Part shown: piece after piece, positions 26,538-34,631 of the stretch | Layout: each line of letters begins with the position of its first letter | How positions within the stretch are numbered: position 1 is the stretch's first letter | Assembly (NCBI RefSeq): GCF_016900655.1 | Contig: NZ_JACJKH010000015.1 | Location: forward strand, 1-64,000 | DNA length: 64,000 nt | Source: Drancourtella massiliensis | GTDB taxonomy: Bacteria > Bacillota > Clostridia > Lachnospirales > Lachnospiraceae | Direction: 5' to 3' | Translations under genes and position numbers: made by a program | The notes under the pieces: generated by a model | Databases searched by the model: none | What the model was told of the DNA's origin: nothing | Seen by the model: the letters and a program-made list of their open reading frames with translations, nothing else

Positions 26538-27473
26538 CTACTTTTCCTCCTTAAAAAAATTCTCTGTCACATATTCTTTTACCTTATTGTAATAATAATT
26601 TACATAAAATAAAATTTCCGAATATTCATAAGTATTGATTTTTTCTGCATTTTCTTTCGTTTCATGCCAGAATTTCACGTACTCATCTATATCGTCCCGG
26701 TATTGCTCCATCGTATATCCAACGCCGCTTTTTTCTGCGTATTCCCGCCCCAGAAGGTAGCCGCAGAGTCTGTCCCATGAATCGTTCTGCACGCTTGCGA
26801 ATAATTCATAATAGCTTGAGAACGGCATCTTTCCTTCAAATTCCTCTGGCGTCATGGTTTCCAGATTCAACCCCTGTTCTTTGGAAATTGTCTTCAATCT
26901 CTTAATTTCATGATCTGTCATTTCTTTCCAGTCCGCCTTCTTAAGATCAAACGTACTGGCCTCAAAAACTTTGTCTATCACATATTGGACTGCTTCGTAT
27001 CCCTCGTTTTTTGCAATCTTCTTTTTCTGTTCCCGGATCAGACGAGCCTCATATTGTTCTATATTGCTCACTCCTTCAATTCCAAGAGCTTCTATCATCC
27101 CGTCCGTGATCACAGGAATCTTTTTTTGCTGAATGGAACGAACCGTTACAGTCACTTTCTCTCCGTCGATGTCCAGCTCACTGGCCGTCCCTTTTTTCAG
27201 CCCGATGCACATCGTTTCCAGCTTCTTGTGAAAGAACCCCTGTCCTACCATAATTTTCACGTTCTCTCTGTTAAAAAACGGATTTGCCGATTCCATATCG
27301 CATACAATAAGTGCTCCGTCCGTAACTTCCCCCGCTTCTTCCCATGTGCTGTTCTTGTTTTTTATAAAATCTATTTCTTTCTTGTACGCCTTCTCATCAA
27401 GCTTGAATACTTTCTTGTACATACTGATATCCACCTGATCATATTCGACAAACGATAAAACTTTTGACTTCAT
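26538..27473 (-). CDS. Trigger-factor-like protein (degenerate PPIase)
   Basis: A 311-residue protein. Residues ~45-130 resemble the FKBP-type domain of trigger factor (GEVTDGALIVCDM, VKIMVGQGFFHKKLETMCIGLKKGT, DGEKVTVTVRSIQQKKIPVITD) and the following part resembles its helical C-terminal arm (IEQYEARLIREQKKKIAKNEGYEAVQYVIDKV). The N-terminal ribosome-binding domain of true trigger factor is absent and the FKBP signature is eroded. ATG at 27473 has GGAGGAG. It follows the LytTR gene by 10 bases. A peptide chaperone or holdase role in this locus is inferred; similarity is partial. Confidence 0.65.
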   Translation of the reverse strand: MKSKVLSFVEYDQVDISMYKKVFKLDEKAYKKEIDFIKNKNSTWEEAGEVTDGALIVCDMESANPFFNRENVKIMVGQGFFHKKLETMCIGLKKGTASELDIDGEKVTVTVRSIQQKKIPVITDGMIEALGIEGVSNIEQYEARLIREQKKKIAKNEGYEAVQYVIDKVFEASTFDLKKADWKEMTDHEIKRLKTISKEQGLNLETMTPEEFEGKMPFSSYYELFASVQNDSWDRLCGYLLGREYAEKSGVGYTMEQYRDDIDEYVKFWHETKENAEKINTYEYSEILFYVNYYYNKVKEYVTENFFKEEK

Positions 27474-27483
27474 CTTTCTCCTC

Positions 27484-28248
27484 CTAAAGCGTAAGCTTCG
27501 CATATTTACTTTTTAGCAGTTGGAGTACTTCCTTATATTTCTCGCGACTCACCATAACTTCCCCTGCATATCCATCGAAAATCAGCGCAAAATTTTTCGA
27601 TTCATTATCCGCCCGAACATAAGATACTTTGGAAAGATTCACGATAAATGACTGATAGCACCGGTAAAAATTATAACCTTCCAGAATCTGTTCCAATTCA
27701 TTCATGGAATATCCGGCAAGGACCATCTCTTTTCCGTCCACCATCACCATCTTGTTCTTTCGGTCCGTCCGTTCGATAAAAAGAACCTTATCAATATTCA
27801 CGAGCTGATATCCGTTTCTCGTCTTGATCATCATAGAACGGTTCACAGATAACCGTTTGTATTGGAGCAGCTCAAACAAATACTGCAGCCGCTTAACCAC
27901 ACGCTGAAGCACACGGTTATCGAACGGAAGCCGAAAATATTCATCGCAGCAGCAGTCAAATACCTGCCCTGCCTCTAACTTTTCTTCTGAATACAACACC
28001 ACCAAGACATCCGGCTTTATCTGGGACAGATTGTATGCCAGAAAGGAGCCGTCCCCGCTATATCTTGGATTTCCTGTTTTTATGTTGATAAACACCGCGT
28101 CCACATCGTTCAGACAGATATATTTATTGGCTTCATTGATTCCGTCAAAGGTATGCACAATGTCAAATACATTATAAAACGCCAGTAATTCTTTCAGTTC
28201 TGTACACAATGTTTCATCACTTTCTACCAAAACAAGCTTCATTTTCAT
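27484..28248 (-). CDS. LytTR response regulator with non-canonical receiver
   Basis: A 254-residue protein: N-terminal receiver-like domain, C-terminal LytTR DNA-binding domain (about 140-245: MIKTRNGYQLVNIDKVLFIERTDRKNKMVMVDG ... FYRCYQSFIVNLSKVSYV). In the receiver the phosphoacceptor position reads AVFINIK, with Asn55 where Asp is expected, so control by phosphorylation is doubtful; no histidine kinase gene is adjacent. The ATG at 28248 is 9 bases after GGAG; TTG just upstream is less likely. It follows the anchored lipoprotein paralogue and precedes the trigger-factor-like gene, so it probably regulates this locus. Confidence 0.85.
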   Translation of the reverse strand: MKMKLVLVESDETLCTELKELLAFYNVFDIVHTFDGINEANKYICLNDVDAVFINIKTGNPRYSGDGSFLAYNLSQIKPDVLVVLYSEEKLEAGQVFDCCCDEYFRLPFDNRVLQRVVKRLQYLFELLQYKRLSVNRSMMIKTRNGYQLVNIDKVLFIERTDRKNKMVMVDGKEMVLAGYSMNELEQILEGYNFYRCYQSFIVNLSKVSYVRADNESKNFALIFDGYAGEVMVSREKYKEVLQLLKSKYAKLTL

Positions 28249-28251
28249 CAA

Positions 28252-28737
28252 TCAATTCTCCTGACCAAATTCTTCAAACGCTTTTTCTAATGCCTCCACA
28301 TCACCTTCATAATAGGTTGATAAAAGTGCAAAAGGACCATTTTTCTTCGGCATAATAATCGTACCGGCTCCATATAAATTGATTTCGCCTTTTGTCCTGA
28401 GACTCTCATATGCCTGATACTCGTCAGATTCCGGATCCAGATTTTCCAGATCCCACCAGTATATTTCGGCTCCGTCATATTTTAGTGCGAGCGTACACAG
28501 GCCTTCCGCACTGAGCGTCACTTTCGTGTCCGCATGGATCAGCCCCTTCTCCTCCAGAAATGAGACAAGTTCATCCACTGTCTTATTCCAGACAGGTATT
28601 TCTTTATCCTCTTCTTCAGGCACAGCCGCTTCTTCCTCTTTTGGAGGCATAAAGTCTTTAGACGACGCCACATATCCTACCATCCCACAAAACAGTAATA
28701 CGAAAAGCAGGGAAGACACAATCGTAAATTTTTTCAT
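28252..28737 (-). CDS. Membrane-anchored paralogue of the locus lipoprotein
   Basis: A 161-residue protein with an N-terminal hydrophobic anchor or signal (MKKFTIVSSLLFVLLFCGMVGYVASS; a Cys is present but not in a good lipobox), an acidic-proline linker (PPKEEEAAVPEEEDKEIP) and an extracellular domain containing YDGAEIYWWDLENLDP. The domain is homologous to that of the 32275-32766 lipoprotein (shared YDG, WWD-x-EN, YES, GTI, EALE/DAVK core). I place the start at 28737, spaced 6-7 bases from AAGGA; ATG at 28743 is too close. Family not recognised. Likely works on the outside of the membrane with the ABC exporter. Confidence 0.75.
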   Translation of the reverse strand: MKKFTIVSSLLFVLLFCGMVGYVASSKDFMPPKEEEAAVPEEEDKEIPVWNKTVDELVSFLEEKGLIHADTKVTLSAEGLCTLALKYDGAEIYWWDLENLDPESDEYQAYESLRTKGEINLYGAGTIIMPKKNGPFALLSTYYEGDVEALEKAFEEFGQEN

Positions 28738-28755
28738 AATCATTCCTTCTTTCTT

Positions 28756-30474
28756 TTAAGATGCCTCCGCAGACTGCAGATATTCCTGATAAGTCCTGCT
28801 TACGGCAAGTACTTCTTCATGGGTTCCGCAAGCTTCAAGGCGTCCGTGACGCATAACAACCAGATAGTCTGCTTCTGCAATCTCGCGCATATCATGGGCA
28901 ATGAAAACAATCGTATTGCCTTCCATCTTTTTCCCGATACTATGAAAGATTTTCATATACGTGTCATGATCCAGACTCGCCCCTGCCTCGTCAAGAATCA
29001 GATAATCCGGCTTCGCAATCAATGCCCTGGCAATGGCTATTCTCTGTTTCTGACCGCTTGACAAACGGTTTCCTGCCTCTCCAAGAGTTGTATCATATCC
29101 GTTGGGAAGCGCATCTATAAAAGAATCCGCTCTGGCTTCTTCCGCTGCTTTTTTCATCTCTTTCTCCGTCGTTTCTCCCTCTGCACCATACAGAATGTTA
29201 TCCCGGATTGTACCTGACATCAGCGGATTGTTCTGGAGTACATAGCCAAATTTTTTATGACATTCCCGGGGACTCGTTTCGCTTATTTTGTTTCCTCCAA
29301 CCCATATTTCTCCCGAATCAGGTTGGTAGAATCCCTGTATCAGTTTCATGACTGTAGATTTTCCGGAACCATTATCGCCGATCACTGCCGTTGTCTTTCC
29401 TCCCGGAATGCAAACGGAAAAGTCATGAAGGATTTCTTTTTCGTTCCCGTATCCAAAGTTCACGTTTTTGAATACAATATCTTTGTTCCCTGATTCTGTC
29501 CAGGAATTACCTTTTTCTGTATGTTCCTCTTCCATATCAAGAATATCCCCGACATGGACAAGTGCGCCTTTTGAGCCCATCACGTTCTGCCACACCGTCA
29601 AAAGCTCCGCCATATAAAGATTCACCTGCGTCATATAGGTGCTGAACATATTAATCCCTGTTGATTCCATTTTCCCGGCGTTAATCAATCTGGAACCGCC
29701 CACTGCCATTACAACAGTCGTAAGAAGCGAATAAAGGGAATTGGCCAGAACCTGAATCTGCTCCATGAAAGCATAGTATATATCTGCCTTATACCGTGAA
29801 TCGATTGCCGCATATCCGCTTTCCAGCTCTTTTTCTTCCATTACCTGCGCTTTTACATATTTCCCGGCCGACAGGTGTTCGGAGAAAAATGTGGTCATTT
29901 CATTCAACGCCGCATAGCGCTTTTTCATTATAGTAAACTGCAGCCTGCCGACGATGATAAACATTGCCACCGCAACCGGTATGCAGATCAAAAGGTATGC
30001 TGTGAGAGGCGAATTGTATTGATACAAGATCATACAGGCGCGGACAAATCCGAATAACGACGCAGCTCCTGAGAATATTCCGCTGATCACCAGAGTTGCC
30101 TGAGTTACGTCGTTCGTAACGGCCGACACCAGCGAGGACGGCTGTTCCTTTTCGAACTGATCCATCGGAAGATGCAGGATCTTCCTCCACATCGAAAGCC
30201 TTACCCGCAGGATCACTTTTTGATTGGCATACTCTTGCACAAGCGGCCGCAAAAATCCCAGCAACGCATTAAAAATCGTAAAAAACACATAGCCTAAAAT
30301 AACAGAATTATATAGTTCCCCCTTGTTCACACGGACCAGATACTCCGATACTCTCATTCCGATCTCGGCATAAACCACGCCGCTTCCGAATGCAATCAGG
30401 TAGAGCCACCAGGGGATCGAAAGCCTTCTGTAAAAGTTCAGAAAAAACGATATTACATGTTTGTTGTTTTTCAT
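28756..30474 (-). CDS. ABC exporter half-transporter (TMD-NBD), partner B
   Basis: A 572-residue half-transporter. Six transmembrane helices (to ~310) are followed by an ATPase: Walker A GDNGSGKST, signature LSSGQKQRIAIARAL, Walker B LILDEAGASLD, H-loop IAHD. Catalytic residues are all present. No N-terminal C39 peptidase domain. Its start overlaps the stop of the other half by 4 bases, so the two are made together and form a heterodimer. It is the exporter type used for peptides, lipids or drugs; substrate unknown. Confidence 0.86.
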   Translation of the reverse strand: MKNNKHVISFFLNFYRRLSIPWWLYLIAFGSGVVYAEIGMRVSEYLVRVNKGELYNSVILGYVFFTIFNALLGFLRPLVQEYANQKVILRVRLSMWRKILHLPMDQFEKEQPSSLVSAVTNDVTQATLVISGIFSGAASLFGFVRACMILYQYNSPLTAYLLICIPVAVAMFIIVGRLQFTIMKKRYAALNEMTTFFSEHLSAGKYVKAQVMEEKELESGYAAIDSRYKADIYYAFMEQIQVLANSLYSLLTTVVMAVGGSRLINAGKMESTGINMFSTYMTQVNLYMAELLTVWQNVMGSKGALVHVGDILDMEEEHTEKGNSWTESGNKDIVFKNVNFGYGNEKEILHDFSVCIPGGKTTAVIGDNGSGKSTVMKLIQGFYQPDSGEIWVGGNKISETSPRECHKKFGYVLQNNPLMSGTIRDNILYGAEGETTEKEMKKAAEEARADSFIDALPNGYDTTLGEAGNRLSSGQKQRIAIARALIAKPDYLILDEAGASLDHDTYMKIFHSIGKKMEGNTIVFIAHDMREIAEADYLVVMRHGRLEACGTHEEVLAVSRTYQEYLQSAEAS

Positions 30475-32201
30475 CTGCCCTGTCCCTCACTTCCTATTAA
30501 TTCTCGGTAATATGTATTCTCGGCATATACTTCCTCCGGTTCTCCCTGACAGATAATCCTTCCGTTATGCATTACTATGATATAATCTGCTTTCTGTACG
30601 GTCTGTCTGTCGTGGGCAACCATAAGCACGGTTTTACCTTCCATATGCCGTTTCACACTCTTCCATACCTGATCTTTTCCCCGGATGTCCATAGCCGCGG
30701 TCGCCTCATCCATAAACAGATAATCCGATTGTTTTAGAAGCGCCCTCGCAAAAGCAATCCGCTGTTTCTGTCCGCCGGAAAGTTTGTCGCCCTGCTCGCC
30801 TACATCCGTCTGGAAGCCCTCCGGCTGTTCCCTGATAAAATCCATGATTTCTGCGTCCGTACATGCTTTTTCCAGTTCTTCATCCGTCACCTCTCTTTTA
30901 ATGCCGAACAGGATATTGTCGCGGATCGTTCCCGCAAACAATGTACTTTCCTGTGTTATGTATGAAATCTCGCTTCGGAAGCTCTTGAGCGAATACCGTG
31001 CGGTATCTTTGCCCCCAAATAAAATCTTGCCTCCCGAAACCGGATACATACGTTCCACCAGATTCAGAAGGGTCGTCTTTCCGCTTCCTGACGGTCCGAT
31101 AAGCGCCGTCACGCGCCCTGCAGGGATCTTCAGATTGAGTTTATCGAATATAAGTTTCTCTTCATAAGAAAAATCAACCTCTTTTAATTCAATATCGCCG
31201 CTGAGACGTTCCACATGCTCGCCGGCTTCTACGTCTTCTTCCATTTCTTCCATAATCTGAGCTACTCTTCTGGTCGCTCCCTGGGAACCCTTGAAGGTTG
31301 TCCAATATACACAGTACGTGCTGAGCTGATTAACGATATTCACCGCGAATCCATAATAGGCAATCCATTGGGTAAGAGTCAATGCGCCGGATGAATAAAA
31401 GCTTCGGCCTACCATCACGATCACAATAAACTGCATAGCTCCCACCAATGCATACATCGGAGTTGCGAATCCCAGCCACGCATTCAGAATCGAACTTTTA
31501 TAGAACCCGTTCATCTTCTCCCGCCCTGTCTGAAGTTCTTTTTCTTCTTTTCCGTAAGATTTGACGAGAAGAAGATTATTGGTTTTTTCTGCAATCGTCT
31601 GTGTCAGCTCTGCATTTTTTTGATTTACCAGATCCAGCACTCCGAACTTCATCTTTCCCATGACGAATGCAATGACTAAATTCAGCGGAAGAACCGCGAT
31701 CAGAGCAATCATCAGCTTCTGGTCGTAGGATCCGATTTTTCCCAGCGTAATGACCAGCGTATATGCGGAAGTGAGAATCGCAACAAATACTTGCATGATT
31801 AACTGACTGATTGCCGTGATATCCGTTGTAATACGGGAAATCATTTCTTTGGGCTTATTTTTTTCGTAATATCGAAGCGGCAGCCTGACGGTCTTACTCC
31901 AGATCATTTTCCTGATATTACGGTCAATTCGCGCAACACACAAGTTACTCATAATCTTGCTGACCGAATTGATCAGCTGGGATAGTAATGTAAAAGCCAA
32001 AAACGGAAGAATCACGGTACCAAAATTCACATTCCCGGCAAATAATTCGGCCGTGTATTCCGTTACGCTGATTCCTACATTGCTAAGAAGAGCTGTAATG
32101 GCAATATATGCAAGAATCCACAGATAAGGAAGTCTTGCCTTCTGCAGCATGCGGAAGAAGCGTCCCATGCTGCCCCTGTCTTTTCCAAAAACCCGTTCCA
32201 T
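30471..32201 (-). CDS. ABC exporter half-transporter (TMD-NBD), partner A
   Basis: A 576-residue half-transporter with an N-terminal six-helix domain and an ATPase: Walker A GPSGSGKTT, signature LSGGQKQRIAFARAL, Walker B LFMDEATAAMD, H-loop VAHD. Both this and its partner keep the catalytic Glu and His, so neither is a dead site. AGGTAGGG lies before the ATG at 32201. It follows the lipoprotein gene by 73 bases and is coupled to partner B (ATGA overlap). Confidence 0.87.
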   Translation of the reverse strand: MERVFGKDRGSMGRFFRMLQKARLPYLWILAYIAITALLSNVGISVTEYTAELFAGNVNFGTVILPFLAFTLLSQLINSVSKIMSNLCVARIDRNIRKMIWSKTVRLPLRYYEKNKPKEMISRITTDITAISQLIMQVFVAILTSAYTLVITLGKIGSYDQKLMIALIAVLPLNLVIAFVMGKMKFGVLDLVNQKNAELTQTIAEKTNNLLLVKSYGKEEKELQTGREKMNGFYKSSILNAWLGFATPMYALVGAMQFIVIVMVGRSFYSSGALTLTQWIAYYGFAVNIVNQLSTYCVYWTTFKGSQGATRRVAQIMEEMEEDVEAGEHVERLSGDIELKEVDFSYEEKLIFDKLNLKIPAGRVTALIGPSGSGKTTLLNLVERMYPVSGGKILFGGKDTARYSLKSFRSEISYITQESTLFAGTIRDNILFGIKREVTDEELEKACTDAEIMDFIREQPEGFQTDVGEQGDKLSGGQKQRIAFARALLKQSDYLFMDEATAAMDIRGKDQVWKSVKRHMEGKTVLMVAHDRQTVQKADYIIVMHNGRIICQGEPEEVYAENTYYRELIGSEGQGR

Positions 32202-32274
32202 ATTGTTTCCCTACCTTTTCTTAATTTCAGAGCATTGGTACTAGAATATAAATAGTGCAAATCACATTGAACTG

Positions 32275-32766
32275 TTATTCGTTTTCTATCATTTCAAACA
32301 CTTTAACCGCATCCTGTTTCTTTTCATAATCCTCTGAAAATGCAATTGCGTAAGTTCCGTTTACCGCTTCCGTCTCAAGGACCGCAGCGCCTCCGGCAAG
32401 GACTATCGTTCCTTGGTTGGCAGCCATAGACTCATAGTTTTCATATAGATCCGTCTTGTTTTCCGGATCCCACCAGAACAGCCAGAGTCCATCATAATCA
32501 TATGCTTTATCCGCCACTTTCGTCTCAGTAAACTGTCCATTCGTATTGTCTGTGAGATATCCTGGTGTTTCATTGATATCTACCGGTTCGCAGTCCTCCA
32601 AAATGAGTCCTTCCTGCTCAAAATAATCCACCATATCTTCGTATGGAGAAGTGGACGCATTCACTTCAATTTTTTCTTCTTTCGACGTACATCCCGCCAT
32701 CATTCCGCATACAGTTGCTGTTACAATGGCAGCTGCCACAATCTTCTTCATCCTTTTTGTGCTCAT
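32275..32766 (-). CDS. Secreted lipoprotein with WWDPEN motif
   Basis: A 163-residue protein with a lipoprotein signal peptide ending MAGC (Cys26), then a small extracellular domain with YDGLWLFWWDPEN, YENYESMAANQGTIVLAG and a C-terminal DAVKVFEMI. The same domain recurs in the 28252-28737 protein of this locus; the two are paralogous but clearly diverged. ATG at 32766 follows GGAG at 9 bases. First gene of the locus. Likely substrate-receptor, immunity or sensing protein for the ABC exporter; family not recognised. Confidence 0.8.
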   Translation of the reverse strand: MSTKRMKKIVAAAIVTATVCGMMAGCTSKEEKIEVNASTSPYEDMVDYFEQEGLILEDCEPVDINETPGYLTDNTNGQFTETKVADKAYDYDGLWLFWWDPENKTDLYENYESMAANQGTIVLAGGAAVLETEAVNGTYAIAFSEDYEKKQDAVKVFEMIENE

Positions 32767-32811
32767 CTCATCAATCTCCTTTTATAAAAATTTTACAATC
32801 AAGTTTCTTTA

Positions 32812-32840
32812 TTTTTACAATAAAATCAGCAGTTTAACAA
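32812..32840 (-). promoter_or_regulatory. Possible promoter of the eight-gene locus
   Basis: TTGTTA, 17-base spacer, TAAAAA on the minus strand, about 45 bases before the lipoprotein ATG. The -10 is imperfect and other AT-rich hexamers nearby compete. Further upstream (32846-32910) two tiny overlapping reading frames occur. The rest of 32767-33170 shows no gene. Confidence 0.35.
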
Positions 32841-32969
32841 GAAGGTTATCCTATTTTGTCCTTCATTTCGCTCATAGTGTCTTTTTATCTCTCATCTCAG
32901 TTATTTTCACTTCCGCCTCCTGCTCTGTCTGATAAGCTCTTTTAGGAGATCTTTAAAAAGTCATTCATC

Positions 32970-33010
32970 AAAAAACTCCCCTGCCCGTCTACAGGCAAAG
33001 GGAGTTTTTT
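32970..33010. terminator. Strong bidirectional terminator
   Basis: AAAAAACTCCC and GGGAGTTTTTT form an 11-bp stem with an inner CTGCC/GGCA arm and T-runs on both sides. It insulates the eight-gene locus from the tRNA cluster. Confidence 0.8.
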
Positions 33011-33170
33011 AACTGGCGCCGCATTGATTTAAGAACCGTACTATACTCATGCCAGAGCCACGAGTACGGACCGGATGCAGCCCTTTCCGACTGGATCATT
33101 CTTTTTAAAAATTACTTCATTGGATAAGTATTGACAAAACCTTTTTAGAAATTCAGTTATATTTTCGCAA

Positions 33171-33213
33171 AAAATAAAAACACCGTAAAACCCTGATATT
33201 AAGGCTTTACGGT
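33171..33213 (-). terminator. Terminator of the tRNA cluster
   Basis: ACCGTAAAGCC and the near-complementary GGGTTTTACGGT form a hairpin followed by a long T-rich run on the minus strand, just after the last tRNA. Confidence 0.75.
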
Positions 33214-33227
33214 ATCTAATAAAAAAA

Positions 33228-33301
<74 letters not shown>

Positions 33302-33305
33302 AAAG

Positions 33306-33376
33306 CTACGGATAGAGGACTCGAACCTCTACTAACAGAGTCAGAGTCTGCTGTGCTGCCATTACACCAATCCGCA
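33306..33376 (-). tRNA. tRNA-Gln(CTG), copy 2
   Basis: 71 bases. Acceptor arms TGCGGAT and ATCCGTA with the U1-A72 pair usual for tRNA-Gln; anticodon loop CTCTGAC gives CTG (reads CAG); T-arm GGTTCGAGTCC. No encoded CCA. Confidence 0.92.
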
Positions 33377-33450
33377 TCGCTGCTTTCTGTCTTTCAAAGC
33401 GTTTTTAATATATGTTGTTTTCATCGGCAAAAATTGAGTTTTTCCGGTGA

Positions 33451-33524
<74 letters not shown>

Positions 33525-33528
33525 ATAA

Positions 33529-33599
33529 CTACGGATAGAGGACTCGAACCTCTACTAACAGAGTCAGAGTCTGCTGTGCTGCCATTACACCAATCCGCA
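33529..33599 (-). tRNA. tRNA-Gln(CTG), copy 1
   Basis: Identical to the 33306-33376 gene over its full length. First tRNA of the transcript, about 40 bases downstream of the promoter at 33641-33668. Confidence 0.92.
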
Positions 33600-33640
33600 T
33601 CAGCATTTGCCGTGTCACTGTTTTATCAGCGAACAAGACT

Positions 33641-33668
33641 ATTATATCAAAAAAATTTTGATTGTCAA
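33641..33668 (-). promoter_or_regulatory. tRNA cluster promoter
   Basis: TTGACA, 16-base spacer and TATAAT, both hexamers perfect, directed at the four tRNA genes; a strong constitutive promoter as expected for stable RNA. Confidence 0.82.
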
Positions 33669-33687
33669 CACTTTTTTTCATTTTCTC

Positions 33688-33716
33688 TTCCACCTTCTTC
33701 CAAACCCTGATATAAT
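33688..33716 (+). promoter_or_regulatory. Promoter of the MerR-type gene
   Basis: TATAAT at 33711-33716 with a weak -35 TTCCAC at a 17-base spacing, about 30 bases before the start codon. Confidence 0.45.
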
Positions 33717-33747
33717 ACGAACAACAATGGTTTTTCAGGAGGCGCTT

Positions 33748-34539
33748 ATGAAACAGTATTTTAAAATCGGAGAAATCTCAAAGCTGTATCAGATCAGTGT
33801 GGACACACTGCGTTACTATGAGGAGCTTGGTCTCCTGACACCGAAGCGCGGTGAAAACGGATACCGCCTCTATCGTCTCAATGATATCTGGCGTCTGAAT
33901 GTGATCCGGGATCTTAGGGGGCTTGGATTTCCCATGGAGCGGATCCGGGAATATTTAAATGACCGGAGTATTCATACGACGGAACAGCTGCTCCGGGATG
34001 AGCTGGATGCGATCCGCCTGAAAATCACAGACCTTACGAAGCTTCAGTCTAATGTGCAGGAGCGCCTTGCAACGATCCGGAAGGCGGAGGATCAGCCTCT
34101 TGAGACCGTCACGGAAAAATGGCTTCCGGCGCGGTCCTGCCATATTCTTCACTCTGGTTATCAGAAGGACGAAGAGATGGATGTACTGATGAAACAGCTG
34201 TTTAACCAGTCCCAGGACACTCTCTATATTATCGGCAGCAATCATATCGGTTCTTTGCTGCCTGCCGCATCTGCCAGGGAAGGAAATTACACTGGCTACG
34301 AGGGAGTATTTCTCATTGCCGAGGACGGTCCGGATACCTTGCCGGAAGGACGTTATCTTTCCTACAGCTACCATGGAAGCACCGTCCACAATGCCGAAGG
34401 CATCCCGAAACTGCTCTCCTACGCCCAGGAGCATGGACTTACGGCCGGGCCATGGTTTCTTGAGCTGCTCTGGGTTGATATCCATCAGTCTGCGGACCCG
34501 GATGAACACATCACAGAACTTCAGCTTCTTGTCACCTGA
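33748..34539 (+). CDS. MerR family transcriptional regulator
   Basis: A 263-residue regulator: N-terminal MerR winged helix (FKIGEISKLYQISVDTLRYYEELGLLTPKRGENGYRLY), dimerising coiled coil (about 75-115) and a C-terminal ligand-binding domain of the GyrI-like/SOUL type that would sense a small molecule. The ATG at 33748 has AGGAGGCG; the frame upstream is not coding. No adjacent transporter or enzyme on the same strand, so the target may be itself or elsewhere. Ends directly at a terminator. Confidence 0.85.
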   Translation: MKQYFKIGEISKLYQISVDTLRYYEELGLLTPKRGENGYRLYRLNDIWRLNVIRDLRGLGFPMERIREYLNDRSIHTTEQLLRDELDAIRLKITDLTKLQSNVQERLATIRKAEDQPLETVTEKWLPARSCHILHSGYQKDEEMDVLMKQLFNQSQDTLYIIGSNHIGSLLPAASAREGNYTGYEGVFLIAEDGPDTLPEGRYLSYSYHGSTVHNAEGIPKLLSYAQEHGLTAGPWFLELLWVDIHQSADPDEHITELQLLVT

Positions 34540-34574
34540 AAGGACATCCCCGTTTTTCGGAGATGTCCTTTTTT
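34539..34574 (+). terminator. Terminator of the MerR-type gene
   Basis: AAAGGACATC, loop, GATGTCCTTTTTT: a perfect stem with T-run right after the stop codon. Confidence 0.85.
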
Positions 34575-34631
34575 GATGCTTTTATTTTTCACCTGATTCT
34601 TTCGGCCTGCTTTTTCGCTTTCCGGAGCGTC

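Noticed and set aside
23433-32766. Lanthipeptide or sactipeptide cluster
   Set aside because: No LanM/LanB/radical SAM gene and no double-glycine precursor is visible, and neither ABC protein has a C39 peptidase domain.
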